Below are positions 1 to 12,505 of a stretch of DNA of 64,000 bases, piece by piece. A program made the position numbers and the translations under genes. Within the stretch, counting starts at the first letter, position 1. The number at the start of each line of letters is the position of its first letter. The DNA is from Rotaria sp. Silwood1 (Eukaryota > Rotifera > Eurotatoria > Philodinida > Philodinidae): positions 1,195,912-1,259,911 of the forward strand of contig CAJNOP010000001.1 in assembly GCA_905250075.1 (NCBI GenBank). Reading direction: 5' to 3'. Below the pieces are notes generated by a model. It ran no database searches. It was not told where the DNA came from and worked only from the letters and a program-made list of their open reading frames with translations.

Positions 1-3000
1 AGTATCAGTGTCACTTTTGAAAATAATTTTAAACTTGGACAAGTTCACAGGATTGGTGAGCTATGTTTGATTTAAATTTTCGTGTTTTTATCGGCTCTCG
101 GTAAAAGCATTACTAGCCAGTACGAATCAAATACTCGCTCATCTTTAGGTTGAAATGATTTTATTACACACATTTGCTAAGTATGAACTCTAAGTAGATG
201 TAAAGCAACATTATTGAAATTTTCTCAATCAATTCTTTCTATTTATGTGTGAAACTTGAGATAATCATGTTAAAATAATAGGATTCATTATTTGTATTTT
301 GTTAAGAGAAGAGATAAATTGATTTTTATTTCATCAATAGCTGTAATCTGTTATTGCATTTCTTTCAAACACTGTTTGTGACATTTCACTTAAAACAACA
401 TTATTTTCAATAGCATAATGTGATAAATAGTAGGGCGAACCAGTCAAAGATGAATTTTAAGTTGTTTATTATAAATTATCCGTATTTCTGGTTTTCTGTT
501 AAGTTTAAAACGTCTAGATTATTAATACTTACATCTTTTATAGGCCGATTTTTTTGAAATAATAAAAAGAATAGCAACCGGGATAGCAAATAAAAAATAA
601 CCAATATGATTTGTAATTAATCGAATCAACCAGCTATCTTCAGCAATAAATGGTTGTAGTCTCATTTGTTTATTGTAATAAAATGCTAAAAAAAGAAAAA
701 TATGCCAGCTAGCAAGTCATCAACTTGCACTTAAAATACATAGGTAATGTGAAGAATTCAGTTTAACTTTAATAGATAAAATCCTCGAAAAATTAACAAT
801 TGCCTCTATCTATAAAACAAGCATATAGTAGTGTTTACTGACATTCGCAGGCGTTACTCTAAATAGATGTTGACATTTAAAAAGGAGAATAGATGATGGT
901 CATCAGTTAATAGGGAAATAAAGAAATAAAAAAAACAGAAAGAGAAGTCGATGTATCGATGAAACTATCTTTATTTTTATTGATGACTTGCCGTAACCAT
1001 GTGAGGAGAAGTAAAAAGCATTTCTAAATAGCAGAACGAAAATATCTAGAAATTAGTATCTAATTTTCTCTGAACACAAATAGCTATCATTGACACTAAA
1101 TGAGTTTTGATTTTTTTTAATGCATAACGAAACACACTTTTCCTCGTTGGAAAATGTATTCAATCAGTGATATAATCTTCTTAGTTTTTTCTTTTTTTGA
1201 TTTTGTAAACGATGTAGAAAAAATTATCTATTATAACCAGCTACCATGATTCTATAAAAACTTATTACTTACTATATAAAATAGTAGGTGAGCAATTATT
1301 ATATAAAGATTGTTTTCATTGTTTGTAACAATGCGTATGTTAATTGATCATTAATCTTCACTGTTTAAATAACCAATCATGAAAACTAAAACAGCAAAAG
1401 TGATGGAATAATTATCATTGAAATAACTAGCAATAGTTTCTAAACACGATTTTAATTAGACAAAAAATATACACTCATGAAAAACTTTAAATATTACAAA
1501 ACGAATAAATGATTAATTATTTCAACCTGAAAGAAGATAGATTAGAAATTTTTTTTTAAATCTAAAAATTTCGAGCTTTTACTATTCACTGTCATCATCA
1601 TCATCATCATCGTTAGACTACAGTATCGACAGAAACAAAACGTGAAAAACAATTACATATATATGTAACCTATATCTTCAACAACTTTGATAGAATAATG
1701 TGATTACCATGTACAGTTTATCTGGGAATCCTATGGTCACATTTTTATTGTATTCTTACTGTTTATAGACATATACGAACTATACTTTTATTGTTTACAA
1801 CGACAGACAGCTATACTTTGGAGTAAGGATGGCCGAAACACTTGAAATAGAAAAAAAAAAAACTTTCTCGTTTTTATTTTCTCAATCAATTACCTTGTCA
1901 AACAAGTCAAGTATATCTAGATAGACATAGAAATGAAAAAAAAATATTGCTGCTACTTTTCAATACCTAACTAGTTAGAAATGATAAATATTGACATTGG
2001 TTTTGACTGATGGATTATATTTATACTACAGACAACAGCTAGAGCAATTAATAAAACTTTCACTCTCTGTCTTTATAATAATAAGATCGAAATATTTAGT
2101 TTTCTTACAAATAATTAAACAATTTAAATTTTGCACATCAATTCTACTTCGTGCTTTACTTAATAAATACTTGTATTGAGCGAAATATGATGGCCTTCTT
2201 CTCTAAACAAGTCATTCGAATATTGACTACAGATTTTCAATTGATCTGAAGTCTATAATACATGATGATTTCGTCCAGACAATGCAGAAAAATTACTTTA
2301 CTAGCTCGAATGCACCACAATGTTTCACTCTTGAATCTTGACAAATTTGATGTTAGATGTTACAGACAAATATCTTATTTACACGAATAGTTTCGATCAA
2401 TACTACAAAAAACGTTATTTCTGTAATCTATGAAGATGTACCAGTCTAACAAGATGTACAGAGGTATTTTGAAACATATAAAAATAATTTTAAAGCGATA
2501 GCTCGAAAAACTTAGAAAATACATATCGATCGAATGCATGTATTTAAAAAAAGATAATTATTTTTTTCGCACCCTAAAATATATATAAAGGTGTAACAAT
2601 TTTCTCGTTTTTTTGCCGTCATTATTTTCAGATGACGATGGAAATACAAACCGAAAGCTCGAAATAAAAATTAACACCTTTAAATTTAAAAAGACAAAAT
2701 TCTACAGTAATAGGTGGGAGTTATAGACACAATTATTTATTCATTAGTTTCTGGTATCTTTACCTGATACTTTTATGGCTGGCTGAAATATGAGTTTGTA
2801 GTGTATCTTCAACATGTTTTCAATTAGTAATGGTCAACTATCATATGAAATAATAATTGCTCCTCTCTCCTACATTATATATTTGCATGTATGACAAAAT
2901 TTTTATTAATTAATATTTGTCATTGAATATATTTCGCATGTACCATTTGATAAATGGCAATGTACAATCGTAAAAATTTCAATGAAAAAGAAACCACCGA

Positions 3001-4060
3001 AAAACACTGAAGTAATATATTATCTATTAATTGTAATTTAAATAACATGCTCATGTATTTTTTAGTTCTCCTAGATATGAAAAAACTTACAGAGAATTCT
3101 ATTTGTTTTATGTCTTCTCAGTCATGTATGGTTAATGAAATAATATATTACTGTTCGAAATAAATAATCATACGCTTATCTATTACGAATGAGTGAGAAC
3201 ATTAATTGAATACGTATTGATTTTTATCAACCTGCATTATCTTGATACACACTCCTAGAATGATCGTTTTTTTCTTTCTACTACTGGAAGGTAAATCTTA
3301 CCTGAAGTAAATATAACACTTATGTCCATGATGCATTGAAAAAAAAGTACATGCTCGTCGCAAAAAAAGAAACAAAAGAAATCTTTTGCATTAAACAAAA
3401 TCGATTCTGTGAAGCACTTTTCTTTTATATGATGTGCAAATATTCCATTCATGTCTATTATCATTTAAGAACGGTATATATTATAGATTTATGACTGAGA
3501 ATTTTTTGAAAAAAAAAAGAAATTAAGAAAAGCACCTACAAAAATTTGTCATCGCAATATTCGTAGAAATTATAAAACTATAAATCAGTTTGATTAAGAA
3601 ATTTCTTAATGAAGATTAGTTTGATCTCGAAGATGAAGCTCAGATACAACTTTAAATTGTTTCAGTTACTTTTGTAAAATGAAAAATGATGATATAATTA
3701 AATGAAGACTCATTAATGCATGAAAAAATAATTCGCAAAGAAGTGACGACGATTGTCAATGATATATTAGATAAGAAGAACAAGAAAATTTGAAGAAAAC
3801 AGTAGATGGAATCAAGCAGTGAATACATGTATTCTTAATGAATTGTAAAAAACCTGAATTAAATCTGATGACTAACAAAACACAAACAAATCACCAACAC
3901 AAAAAAAAATCTACCATGCCGATAATACGAAATGCGGATGAAATTCTTCACTTTCGTTAATATACGATTTGATAGACCTTCACCAACTGAACACGAATAC
4001 TTGATTTTTATTTGGACTCGATTATTGTTCTGCTAAAAAAAACCATTAAAAAGACGTCAA
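1..4060. other. Intergenic region, no gene seen
   Basis: No exon-like reading frame with the codon use of the neighbouring genes is visible on either strand. The sequence is AT-rich with many homopolymer runs. The only simple repeat of note is a short (TCA)n tract near 1592-1611. Confidence 0.6.
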
Positions 4061-5966
4061 TGACTGAAAAATGTAGCTTTAGAAATTATGAAGTAGATCT
4101 TCTTTTTTTTACAGAAATCGTCAAATTTCAAGTATATTGTCTTTTAAAACTTTATGAAAACATTTTATTCTGATTTATTATCAAACTTTGGGATGATAAG
4201 TTTAAAAAAGATCTTGTCCAATATAGATAGTTCTAACATACTTCATAGCATCTATTTGTGATTGTTCTTGTAAATCTATCTAACTTTTTTTAACAAAAGA
4301 TAGAAATCAGTGTCTTATTTCATTAGAATCGCTAGCTTCGTGAGCTAAAAACTTAGCTATTTAGCTTTTTTAGATGTTGTTTTATGGCTGAGCAATGGAG
4401 TCTGTTTCTCACTTGATAGTAATATTAGACACAAATGAAAAATGCATTTGTATTTAGTGATTTTTATTGTCATGATCTAGTTCAAAAGCGAACTAAATAC
4501 CATATATGGAATTAGCCTCAAAACCTTTTTGAAATCATAGGTACTTTAAGGATCTTTTTTTCTGGAAAAAAGCTAACAGCTGAAGGCTTGGAGCGAAGTT
4601 TTTAACAAATAGATCGGAGGGTAACTACAGCTGTAGTTTTCATCTGAAATAGTTTTTTTTTAAATTTATATGATACACAGCAGTTTTTAATATTGACTAT
4701 GGATATGCAATCTATTGCGATTTTGAACTTGACCATGACAATAAAAACCACTAAATGTAAACATATTTTTCATTCATTTGCATAGTATTACCGTGGAAAG
4801 GAAAAAAATCAAATTTTCTCAACAATCAAAAAAAATATCTACAAGCAGTTAAATATAGTTATAGATAAAATTTTTCACACGATTTTGTTTTAAGTGTAGT
4901 TTTATTAAAAAGCTGTTTTTTCACACGCGATTCTTGTCAATAGTGTAGTTATTGTCTATGGTATATTCATAAAAAAGTTCAATTCAGAAAACTGAATCGT
5001 ACTTGAACTGAACGTATTACAGTTCGAAGTAATCACTTTTTCATACGGTTTCAAATAAAATGTTTTTTTGTAAATATTTAGAAAAAAAATAGAATCCATA
5101 TGGATTCATAGGAAAAAATGATCTACATTTTGTTAATTGAAACTTTTCAAAAGAGAACTTTCTATACAGTAATTTATCTACTTTACGATTAAAAGCAAGC
5201 AAGGTTGCTCTCAACGAGTTTTATCAGAGAAAAACAGCATATTTATGAAATACTTTCTAACGGGTGTCGATCGGGTCAGATCAGGTACCACTCTAAGGTA
5301 CATATGACAACTGTTCATTGCTGTATTTAGTTGAAGAAATTTTTTTAGAATTTACGATATTAGATCATTAGGACAGCGTTCTCAAACCCGTGATAATCTT
5401 CAAAGACTATCTTCATAAACATTGTCTCAGTGATTTAGTGCTTTAATTCGAAAAATAGAAAAATAGAGAGTTAGCATGCATATCATGTTATATCTACTGG
5501 AAGATAAGCAAGTTGCTTCGTAGAAAGTGTTTCTTGGAAGAGTTTCAATTGCCAAAATATGCACCGTGTTTTCTTTTATTCGTTTATTTAGTTTCTATTG
5601 TTTTTCCTAAAAATTTTGAAAATAAAATATTTAATTTGAAAACCGTATGAAAAAAAAAAATTCTCAACCACTGTGGATACTTTTGTAGCTCGTAATTTAG
5701 TGGGTCTATTGAAATAAGATACTTGCTTCTATCTTTTGTTACAAATAATTAGATAGATTTACAAGAATAATCACAAATAGATGTTACGAAGCATAGTGGA
5801 GCTATATATACTGGACAGAATTCTTTTAAACTTATTGTCCTAAGTTTGATAATAAATCAGAATAAAATGTTTTCATAAAGTTTTAAAAGAGTACATACTT
5901 GAAAGTTGACGATTTCTATAAAAGCAAAAAGCGAATTGATAATTTCTAATGATACATTTTCAGTTA
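4061..5966. repeat. Large nested inverted repeat (foldback-like element)
   Basis: A left arm at about 4061-4328 matches the reverse complement of about 5706-5966 over roughly 260 bp with moderate divergence. Shared blocks include a run around TTTTAAAACTTTATGAAAAC (4144-4163 on the left). Inside lie two more inverted pairs: about 5036-5090 with 5596-5655 (CATACGGTTT core), and about 4420-4510 with 4700-4800 (TTTTTATTGTCATG core). No transposase frame is visible and no clean target duplication was found, so the class is unknown. It could be a decayed foldback transposon or several nested insertions. Confidence 0.65.
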
Positions 5967-6287
5967 TTCGAGTTTTTTATGTTTTTATTTGAGTCGAACA
6001 ATGAGTTAAATTGAAATAAAAACTATCTATATATTCGTGATCAGCTCACCAATCTTTTTCAAATTAACCATTCATGAAAGAAAGAGAACGAAAACTCATT
6101 CATATTATATCTTAGCGGCATCTGGCATACAACTAGAAGAAAGACAGAATATAGATGACACGGTTAGTAATATCATAACAAGATCGAGTTAGTGTAATCG
6201 ATTTCTACTTTAGATATTTAGACTAGAGACTTTGTACTAATTTGTTCAATTTCATGATAGATTCCTCCGCGATACTTGCTTATCAAT

Positions 6288-6445
6288 GGTACTTGACAGA
6301 ACTCTTATTGATTACAAGAAGAACATACAAGAATGTGGGATGTCGATGCAATGAAGATCGTTAGATGTACCCTCAACTTCACATATGCGCACTCTCACAC
6401 TCCTATATGTTGTTCTTGCAGTCAATAAGAGATTCTTTGGAGTAC
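6288..6445. repeat. Short imperfect hairpin
   Basis: About 6288-6347 (containing CTCTTATTGATTACAAGAAG) pairs with the reverse complement of about 6384-6445 (containing CTTGCAGTCAATAAGAG), with a loop of roughly 40 bp. It lies downstream of the glycosyltransferase stop codon. It could be a small MITE; no target duplication was identified. Confidence 0.45.
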
Positions 6446-6707
6446 TGTTGCGAAGCTAAGTGGCGGAAGCATGTGTCAGGATAACAACATTATGTCACCA
6501 AATCGCTTTCCTTTATTTCAGAAATACTTTCTCCTACTTTTATTTTTTCTATGCAATCACTATTTATAATTCGTAATTTACTCTTTCATTCCTGTATGTA
6601 AACATAAAACTTTCATAAAGATAAAAAAAAATGAAAGAAAAAAAAATGATAACTGAAAGTCGAACATATTCATATAAACAACAACAAAAAATTCTATATT
6701 TTTCATT

Positions 6708-6713
6708 TTTATT
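6708..6713 (-). promoter_or_regulatory. Possible polyadenylation signal AATAAA
   Basis: AATAAA on the minus strand, about 19 nt after the stop codon of the glycosyltransferase. The spacing is very short and the region is AT-rich, so chance occurrence is likely. Confidence 0.25.
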
Positions 6714-6731
6714 TTTTTTAATATTCCATAA

Positions 6732-8123
6732 CTAATGACAGCTGCGTCCCCATTGTTCCCATTGCATACGTTCATTATCAGAAGCTGAAGAAGCAATTAA
6801 TGCTTGAGATAGTAAACGAACATGTAATAATGCAGCTCGATGTTTTGTTAAATGACGTTCATGAATTACTTTTTGACTATTTGTTCTAATTTGAAATATG
6901 ATGTCTTTTGATATATTTTGTATACGAACTAATTCATTAGTTAAATCTTTTTCTGATGAACAATCAATTGTTAAAAAATGTTCATTAGGATAAAGATGAA
7001 GACGTTTAAGTATATCTACTAAATCATTTGTTGTTACAAGTGCAAGACCATTAGCTGGTAGTTCAAATAATTTTCCTATTGCATACTGAACTGATTGACA
7101 TGTACCAAGACCAAATACATATTTTCTCATATATGAAAAATATCTTTCACCACCATAATAAAATGAACTAGCCTTTTTCATTGTGTCACCATAACCAGGA
7201 TGTTGTAAACAAGATACTAAATCTTGTCGAGCATCACAAAGTTCAAATGCACGAGCACGACATGGATACCATTCTACGAGATTTGCACCAGAGACAAAAA
7301 GAACATTTTCAGCAGATTTATTTATTGATCGATATGATAATGTTGAAGCTGCATGCGGTAACCAAGTAATTTTTGTTGATGATATATTAATATAATAATT
7401 ATCAAATAGATATGGATACGTTGAAAGAATTTCGGATGCAATAGATTGAAAAAGATACTCTCTAGTGAGCCACATTCCTCTGTTTGTAAAATGAAGATCA
7501 TCTACAAAAGCCACTAGACGTATTCGAGTTCTATTTAACAAATCTTCCACTTGTTCACGTAAATGATGCCATAGAGGACGACTTATATCCCAAAGAAGAG
7601 CTATAATTGGCATTTGATTTTCTTTAGAAAGATTTTCATCCATATCACAAGCATTTAAAAACAATTTTATTAAATTCATCCGACGATTTACAAATACTGG
7701 TTTAGGAAATGGTCGATATATTATATTTGATTTAACACCAATTTGACGTAATTTAGTAAGAATTTCAGCAAACTCATGTGTTACATATGACCACCATGGT
7801 CCACCATCGAGATGTTCAACAAGAAAGCATACTTGTTTTTGTTTATCAGGATATCTTTCATGATATTGTAATGTTATATTTTTTAAATGTAATTCTTTTG
7901 GATGACAAACAGAAAATGGAGCAAGATTTATTGTTAATGGTAAATTTTGATGTAGACGAGTTGCATTAGGTGATGGAATGTGGTTTTTAGAGAATAATCT
8001 TACCCATAAATATTGAAAAAATATGAATGAAAAAAATATTAAAATAAAACTATTTCGAAAAACTCGATAAAAATTAAATCGAAAATTATAACTATATAAT
8101 AAACGACGACCACGACGGTACAT
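6732..8123 (-). CDS. Membrane-anchored glycosyltransferase, CgeB/GT1-like
   Basis: This is a single uninterrupted 463-residue frame. The N-terminus is basic (MYRRGRR), followed by one hydrophobic segment at about residues 24-41, which suggests a type II Golgi/ER membrane protein with a lumenal catalytic part. The C-terminal third reads like the glycosyl-transferase domain of the CgeB/YkvP group: a tract around YAIGKLFELPANGLALVTT, where family members recognise the nucleotide sugar, then a segment with an ERHL-type helix near the end (IHERHLTKHRAALLH). A conserved-looking HLDGGPWW lies near residue 105. Donor and acceptor sugars cannot be told. It is the only long intronless frame here apart from the four-pass membrane protein, so horizontal origin or a retrocopy is possible. 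The family assignment is moderate; the reading frame itself is secure because of its length and codon use. Confidence 0.8.
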   Translation of the reverse strand: MYRRGRRLLYSYNFRFNFYRVFRNSFILIFFSFIFFQYLWVRLFSKNHIPSPNATRLHQNLPLTINLAPFSVCHPKELHLKNITLQYHERYPDKQKQVCFLVEHLDGGPWWSYVTHEFAEILTKLRQIGVKSNIIYRPFPKPVFVNRRMNLIKLFLNACDMDENLSKENQMPIIALLWDISRPLWHHLREQVEDLLNRTRIRLVAFVDDLHFTNRGMWLTREYLFQSIASEILSTYPYLFDNYYINISSTKITWLPHAASTLSYRSINKSAENVLFVSGANLVEWYPCRARAFELCDARQDLVSCLQHPGYGDTMKKASSFYYGGERYFSYMRKYVFGLGTCQSVQYAIGKLFELPANGLALVTTNDLVDILKRLHLYPNEHFLTIDCSSEKDLTNELVRIQNISKDIIFQIRTNSQKVIHERHLTKHRAALLHVRLLSQALIASSASDNERMQWEQWGRSCH

Positions 8124-9113
8124 TAGATGTCATTAAATAATCAAAATAAAAACTTAACGATTGTTTTCATGTGTCAAAATTAAAAGAAATAAGTGTCTTT
8201 TCGCTTGATAGTTAACATTACAAACCATATACGATTCTCTGAAACGCATGACTTGCTACGCATATTCTTTGAAGAGAAAAAAAGTGATAAAAACAATCTC
8301 GAACGAATAAAAAGAAATGTTAGACGCGCAGTGTGTCCTCTAAAATTATGTTGTAAATACAGGTGTTTTATGATACGCGTGTTCATGCTTTTTTTTCTTT
8401 CTCATATATGACAACATGTAAAGGTTGATGTCAAAAATTAAAATAATCATTTTTCGATAACTTACTGTTATAGTATTAATTGTTAATGAACAAATATATA
8501 CAATATTATATATTTCATATTTGATCTTATCTAGAATATGCTCAATGCCAATAGAAGCCAACAATATATTTTGATAGAATTTTTAAATGAAGATTTCTTT
8601 TTCTTTTTTTAATCTATTCTTTATTTATTTATTATTGATTGGTTATACAGATGTATGTAAATGTATACAAGACGAAAAAAGATAGATCTAAGAAACAAGA
8701 TGACGAAACACAAAACACGATTCATTATTATTTTTGATGACTGGAGACTACTGACTTATTTGATTTTTTTTTTCTTTTGACGCAATATTAAGAAGATAAT
8801 GACGTAAAGCATGCGAAGAAAAGTTATTGCAAATAAAAAGAAAACGAAATATGTAAATATAAAATGATTTGTCGCAACGCGGCAATAAAAATGAGACAAT
8901 GCACAAAACAATAACGAGATATATTTTAAGACTTTCGAATAAAAGTACGACAATGAAAAATAAAGATAAAGATAGAGAAAACAAAACAGAACAAAACAAA
9001 GAACACTATCTGAATGCAAAAAATGTACAATAGAGACAAAAAATTCTTCGATGTTATCTTAATTCATTTGTTCATGTCAATAAAAGAAAAAAAAAGCAAG
9101 CAAAACATCATTA
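8124..9113. other. Intergenic: promoter side of glycosyltransferase, 3' side of ARNT
   Basis: About 1 kb of AT-rich sequence between two minus-strand genes. Several short frames on both strands are hydrophobic or low-complexity and look like chance. It should hold the 5' leader of the glycosyltransferase and the 3' UTR of the ARNT-like gene. Confidence 0.5.
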
Positions 9114-12100
9114 CTAATGATATTGATGATAAAGTGCAAGATTTGTTTGTGTATCAACATAATCAGAATTTGGTGTCGATGATACTTGTGAATTATTTTC
9201 TGATGTTGTTGTTGTTGTAGTTGTTGTCCAATTATCATTAGCTGAAGCCCATGTTGAACCTCCATTATTACTTACAAATGTTCGTCCATCATTATTTCCA
9301 TTGCCTGTTGAATAATCTTGTCCATCTTGATTAGTATATGTTGATGGTGATTGAGATGTATAATTAATAGATGGATTTTGATTTGTTGTCGTTGTTGTTC
9401 TTGAATATGTATCATATGTTTGTCGATTATAATCATTTGAATTTGTAATAACTGATGTTTTATTTGTTGTTGTTGTTGTTGGTTGTATTAATAAAAATGT
9501 TACAATAATAAATTCAATATCATCTGTACATGGATTACAAAAAGCGTATGTTGATGTTTTAAGTGAAACATATTCATTATCAATATTGGTACGAAAACGT
9601 ATAATTATATTTGTTAAATTAGTTGATGTATTTAATAAATTTTTTTGTGTTACTGTTCGTTTATATAAATCTTGAAATTTTATTTGATCATCAGGATGTA
9701 TTTGTTCATAAATTAATTTATGTAATAATTCATGACTTTTATAACCAATTATTGGTGTACAACGTTGATCAATAAATAATATTTCACCTGTATCCCAATG
9801 ACAACGACATGTAAATTCTGTTGTTATAGAATTATATGTTGATATTGAACCATTTGTTAAATCATTAACATTTGGTAAACATGAATTTTGTATACGAGCT
9901 ATAGCTATAAATGCCATTTGACCATTAGAATTTGATGATGATGGATGATGATTTGTATTATCATGATGTGATGATGAATGATGATGAGTATTTAAATTTC
10001 GAATATAGCCACTTATATGTACGACTTCATATAGATGTCCATCAATGGATGGACCAAGTGATGTACGATGACGACGACGTAATACACATGGATTTATGAA
10101 TGGATTTTGATGTGTATGATCAAGTGGATTGGTTGGACCAACGCGAAGACGACAGATAAATGATCGTTTTGAACTAACTAAAAGAAAGCAATTTTTTTAA
10201 GTTTCTAACTTATTTGTGTATTAGGATCTACTTTTTAGGTAAATAAGTAGCAACTGATTTCATGAATCATAGAGAAATTGAAGATGTTAAAAATGAGATT
10301 TTTTAAATAATATATTCAATTATATGAAAAAGACATTAGCAAAAAAAAAAGCTAAATTCATAAATCTTAATTTCGTTTAGTGTGAGCTGTAGATATGAGT
10401 ATAGGTCTTTTCTTTACTCATACATCTTCATTTATATGCACATTCAAACTCATTTACAACACATTTAGCTTTCATGTACATTTTTTCTATTCAACATCTG
10501 TCTGTTCCATCAATCTGTTTGCAACAGCTTTAATATCTTAACTACCTCATGGTTTAATGATTTCTATTAAGATTCTAGTTTCAAGCACTTATATATAGGC
10601 TTGATATTTTATATGAGCTTTAACTTTTGCTCGGCTGTAAAATACTAGAGTAAATTTTTTTAATTAGACGTTTGGATAGAGTTCATTTGAATTAACTCAT
10701 CAGTTAGAAGTGATGTTTTATCAGAATAATACATTCAGCATATATTTAAAAAGAAGCGAACAGAAGAATCGAATACTTCCAAGAGAAGATTTTTAACTGA
10801 TTAATTATTTTCTAAGAAAATAACACTAATGGATGAAGATATATCGACCGTGCTATTTTAGAATATGACCATGAGAACTTTGCATAGGTCTTTACATACT
10901 AATAAACATCTTGTTAAAACCATTTTTGATCTAGTCAGATTATGAAGTTTATCAATTGGTCAATAAGACAACAAGTTTGTTTATTTTTTAAAAATGAGTC
11001 GTAAACAAAATAATATTATCTTGAAGATTATTACAGTTATATGTATTTTCTGTAAGAAAAACTTCTTAGTCTTGAAGCGTAGCATATGAAGACTTGAGAA
11101 GACTTCTTTCAGTCATATTCGAAATCGACAGTTTACTTTCAAAAAAAATTGACTGATCAATAGAAAAAGCTCCTTCATTATATGTAAAATGTAATTATTT
11201 TAATGTTTAAAATAAACTCAAACTGTGCTTAAAATATGAAAGAAAAAACTTGCCTAATCGAGCACCTGAAGAATGTCCATCTTTTTTAACCGTTCCAGTT
11301 TTAAGATCTAAAATTCTACCATTTCCATTTCCATTTGGACTTCCATCTTGTGGTTGTAAATTCAGTTGTTCACGTACTTTTTCAACATCATCCGGATGAA
11401 CAAAATCTAAAGAACAAACAAAAAAAAAATCATACAAATCATGTTTTTCTTTTTCTTTTTCATACCATAAAAAAATCTTGAATACCAATCATGACATGTA
11501 TATGAAAGTATATGTTGTATAGCATCACTTATATATATAACGCGTAAATTGTCACAATTAAGTGCAAATAAAAATGCATCACATGATTCAACCATTAAAT
11601 ATTTTAATTCATTATCATTAAGAAATGATGGTTTATGTAGATCTTGTTGTTGAGATAATTGTGTTGAATTTAATGATAATGAATTATTATTTGTACGTAA
11701 ATTTTTCATAAATTGTGCTGCCATACGTAGAATTGTTAATTTATCAGGTTTACGTGCTAAATTTGAACATGCTGGAACCATATCACATAATTCAGCAAAA
11801 TATGTTGCCATTTTAACACGACGACGACGTTCAATTTCACAATGATTTTCACGAGCTTGTTTTTCTTTATCTTCTTCACCAATTGTACTATTATTTGGAT
11901 TATTATTATTATTATTATTAGGTATAATTACATTTGATAAAGATGTACCACGTAAATCATATTTATTTTCTTCATCATCATCATCAAGATCATCTTCATC
12001 ATTATTTTGCTAAAAATAAATTAAAGAGCATTTAAGATTTTTTTTTTTTAAAGAAAAATCAACATACTAATTTTCGTTTGACATTAGATTTTGTTGCCTT

Positions 12101-12505
12101 ATCTGTTGATCGTTTACGATTTGTTTTATTACGTGATGATTCAATTGAACTTGATGATGATGCAGCCGATGATGATGAATTACTAAAATCAGCATGATGT
12201 TGAAGATGATTTAATGTTGTTGTTGTTGTTGTTGGATAAAATGATGATGATGCTTGTTGAACATGTAAAAGTTGTTGTTGAGGTAATTGATGACTATAAT
12301 AATGTTGATATTGACCTAATGATGATGATGATGATGCTGATGACACAGCAGCAGCTGCTACAGCTGCAGCTGCATAAGCAGCATTTGGATTTGATGTTAA
12401 ATATGGATGTTGAATTATTGCTCCGGATGATGATGGAAGAATAGATGGAATTGATATATCATCATTTGAAGGTATACCACCATTACCATAAGTTATTGAT
12501 GACAT
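9114..12505 (-). CDS. ARNT: ARNT/tango-like bHLH-PAS transcription factor
   Basis: Four exons on the minus strand: 12068-12505, 11466-12009, 11254-11406, 9114-10177, joining in phase to 732 aa. Order: Ala/Ser/Gln-rich N-terminus; acidic stretch; bHLH at about 194-250 with basic-region residues H202, E206 and R210 that read the E-box half site; PAS-A from about 276, across exons 2-4; PAS-B at about 499-605; Asn/Thr-rich tail. The block [13 protein letters not shown] and the motif [13 protein letters not shown] are signatures of ARNT rather than generic bHLH-PAS proteins. In animals ARNT is the common nuclear partner of AHR, HIF and SIM proteins. BMAL/cycle is the nearest alternative, but the [13 protein letters not shown] segment favours ARNT. 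Intron 3 (1,076 bp) has a GC donor. The exon 1 start was chosen as the first ATG of the open exon; a further upstream exon cannot be excluded. Confidence 0.92.
11251..11256 (-). other. GC-AG splice donor of ARNT intron 3
   Basis: On the minus strand the exon ends TTAG and the intron begins GCAAGT. Using GC at 11253-11252 keeps the frame into exon 4 (…[13 protein letters not shown]…). The nearest GT, three bases on, would run into a stop at the junction. AG|GCAAGT is the usual consensus of GC-AG introns. Confidence 0.8.
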
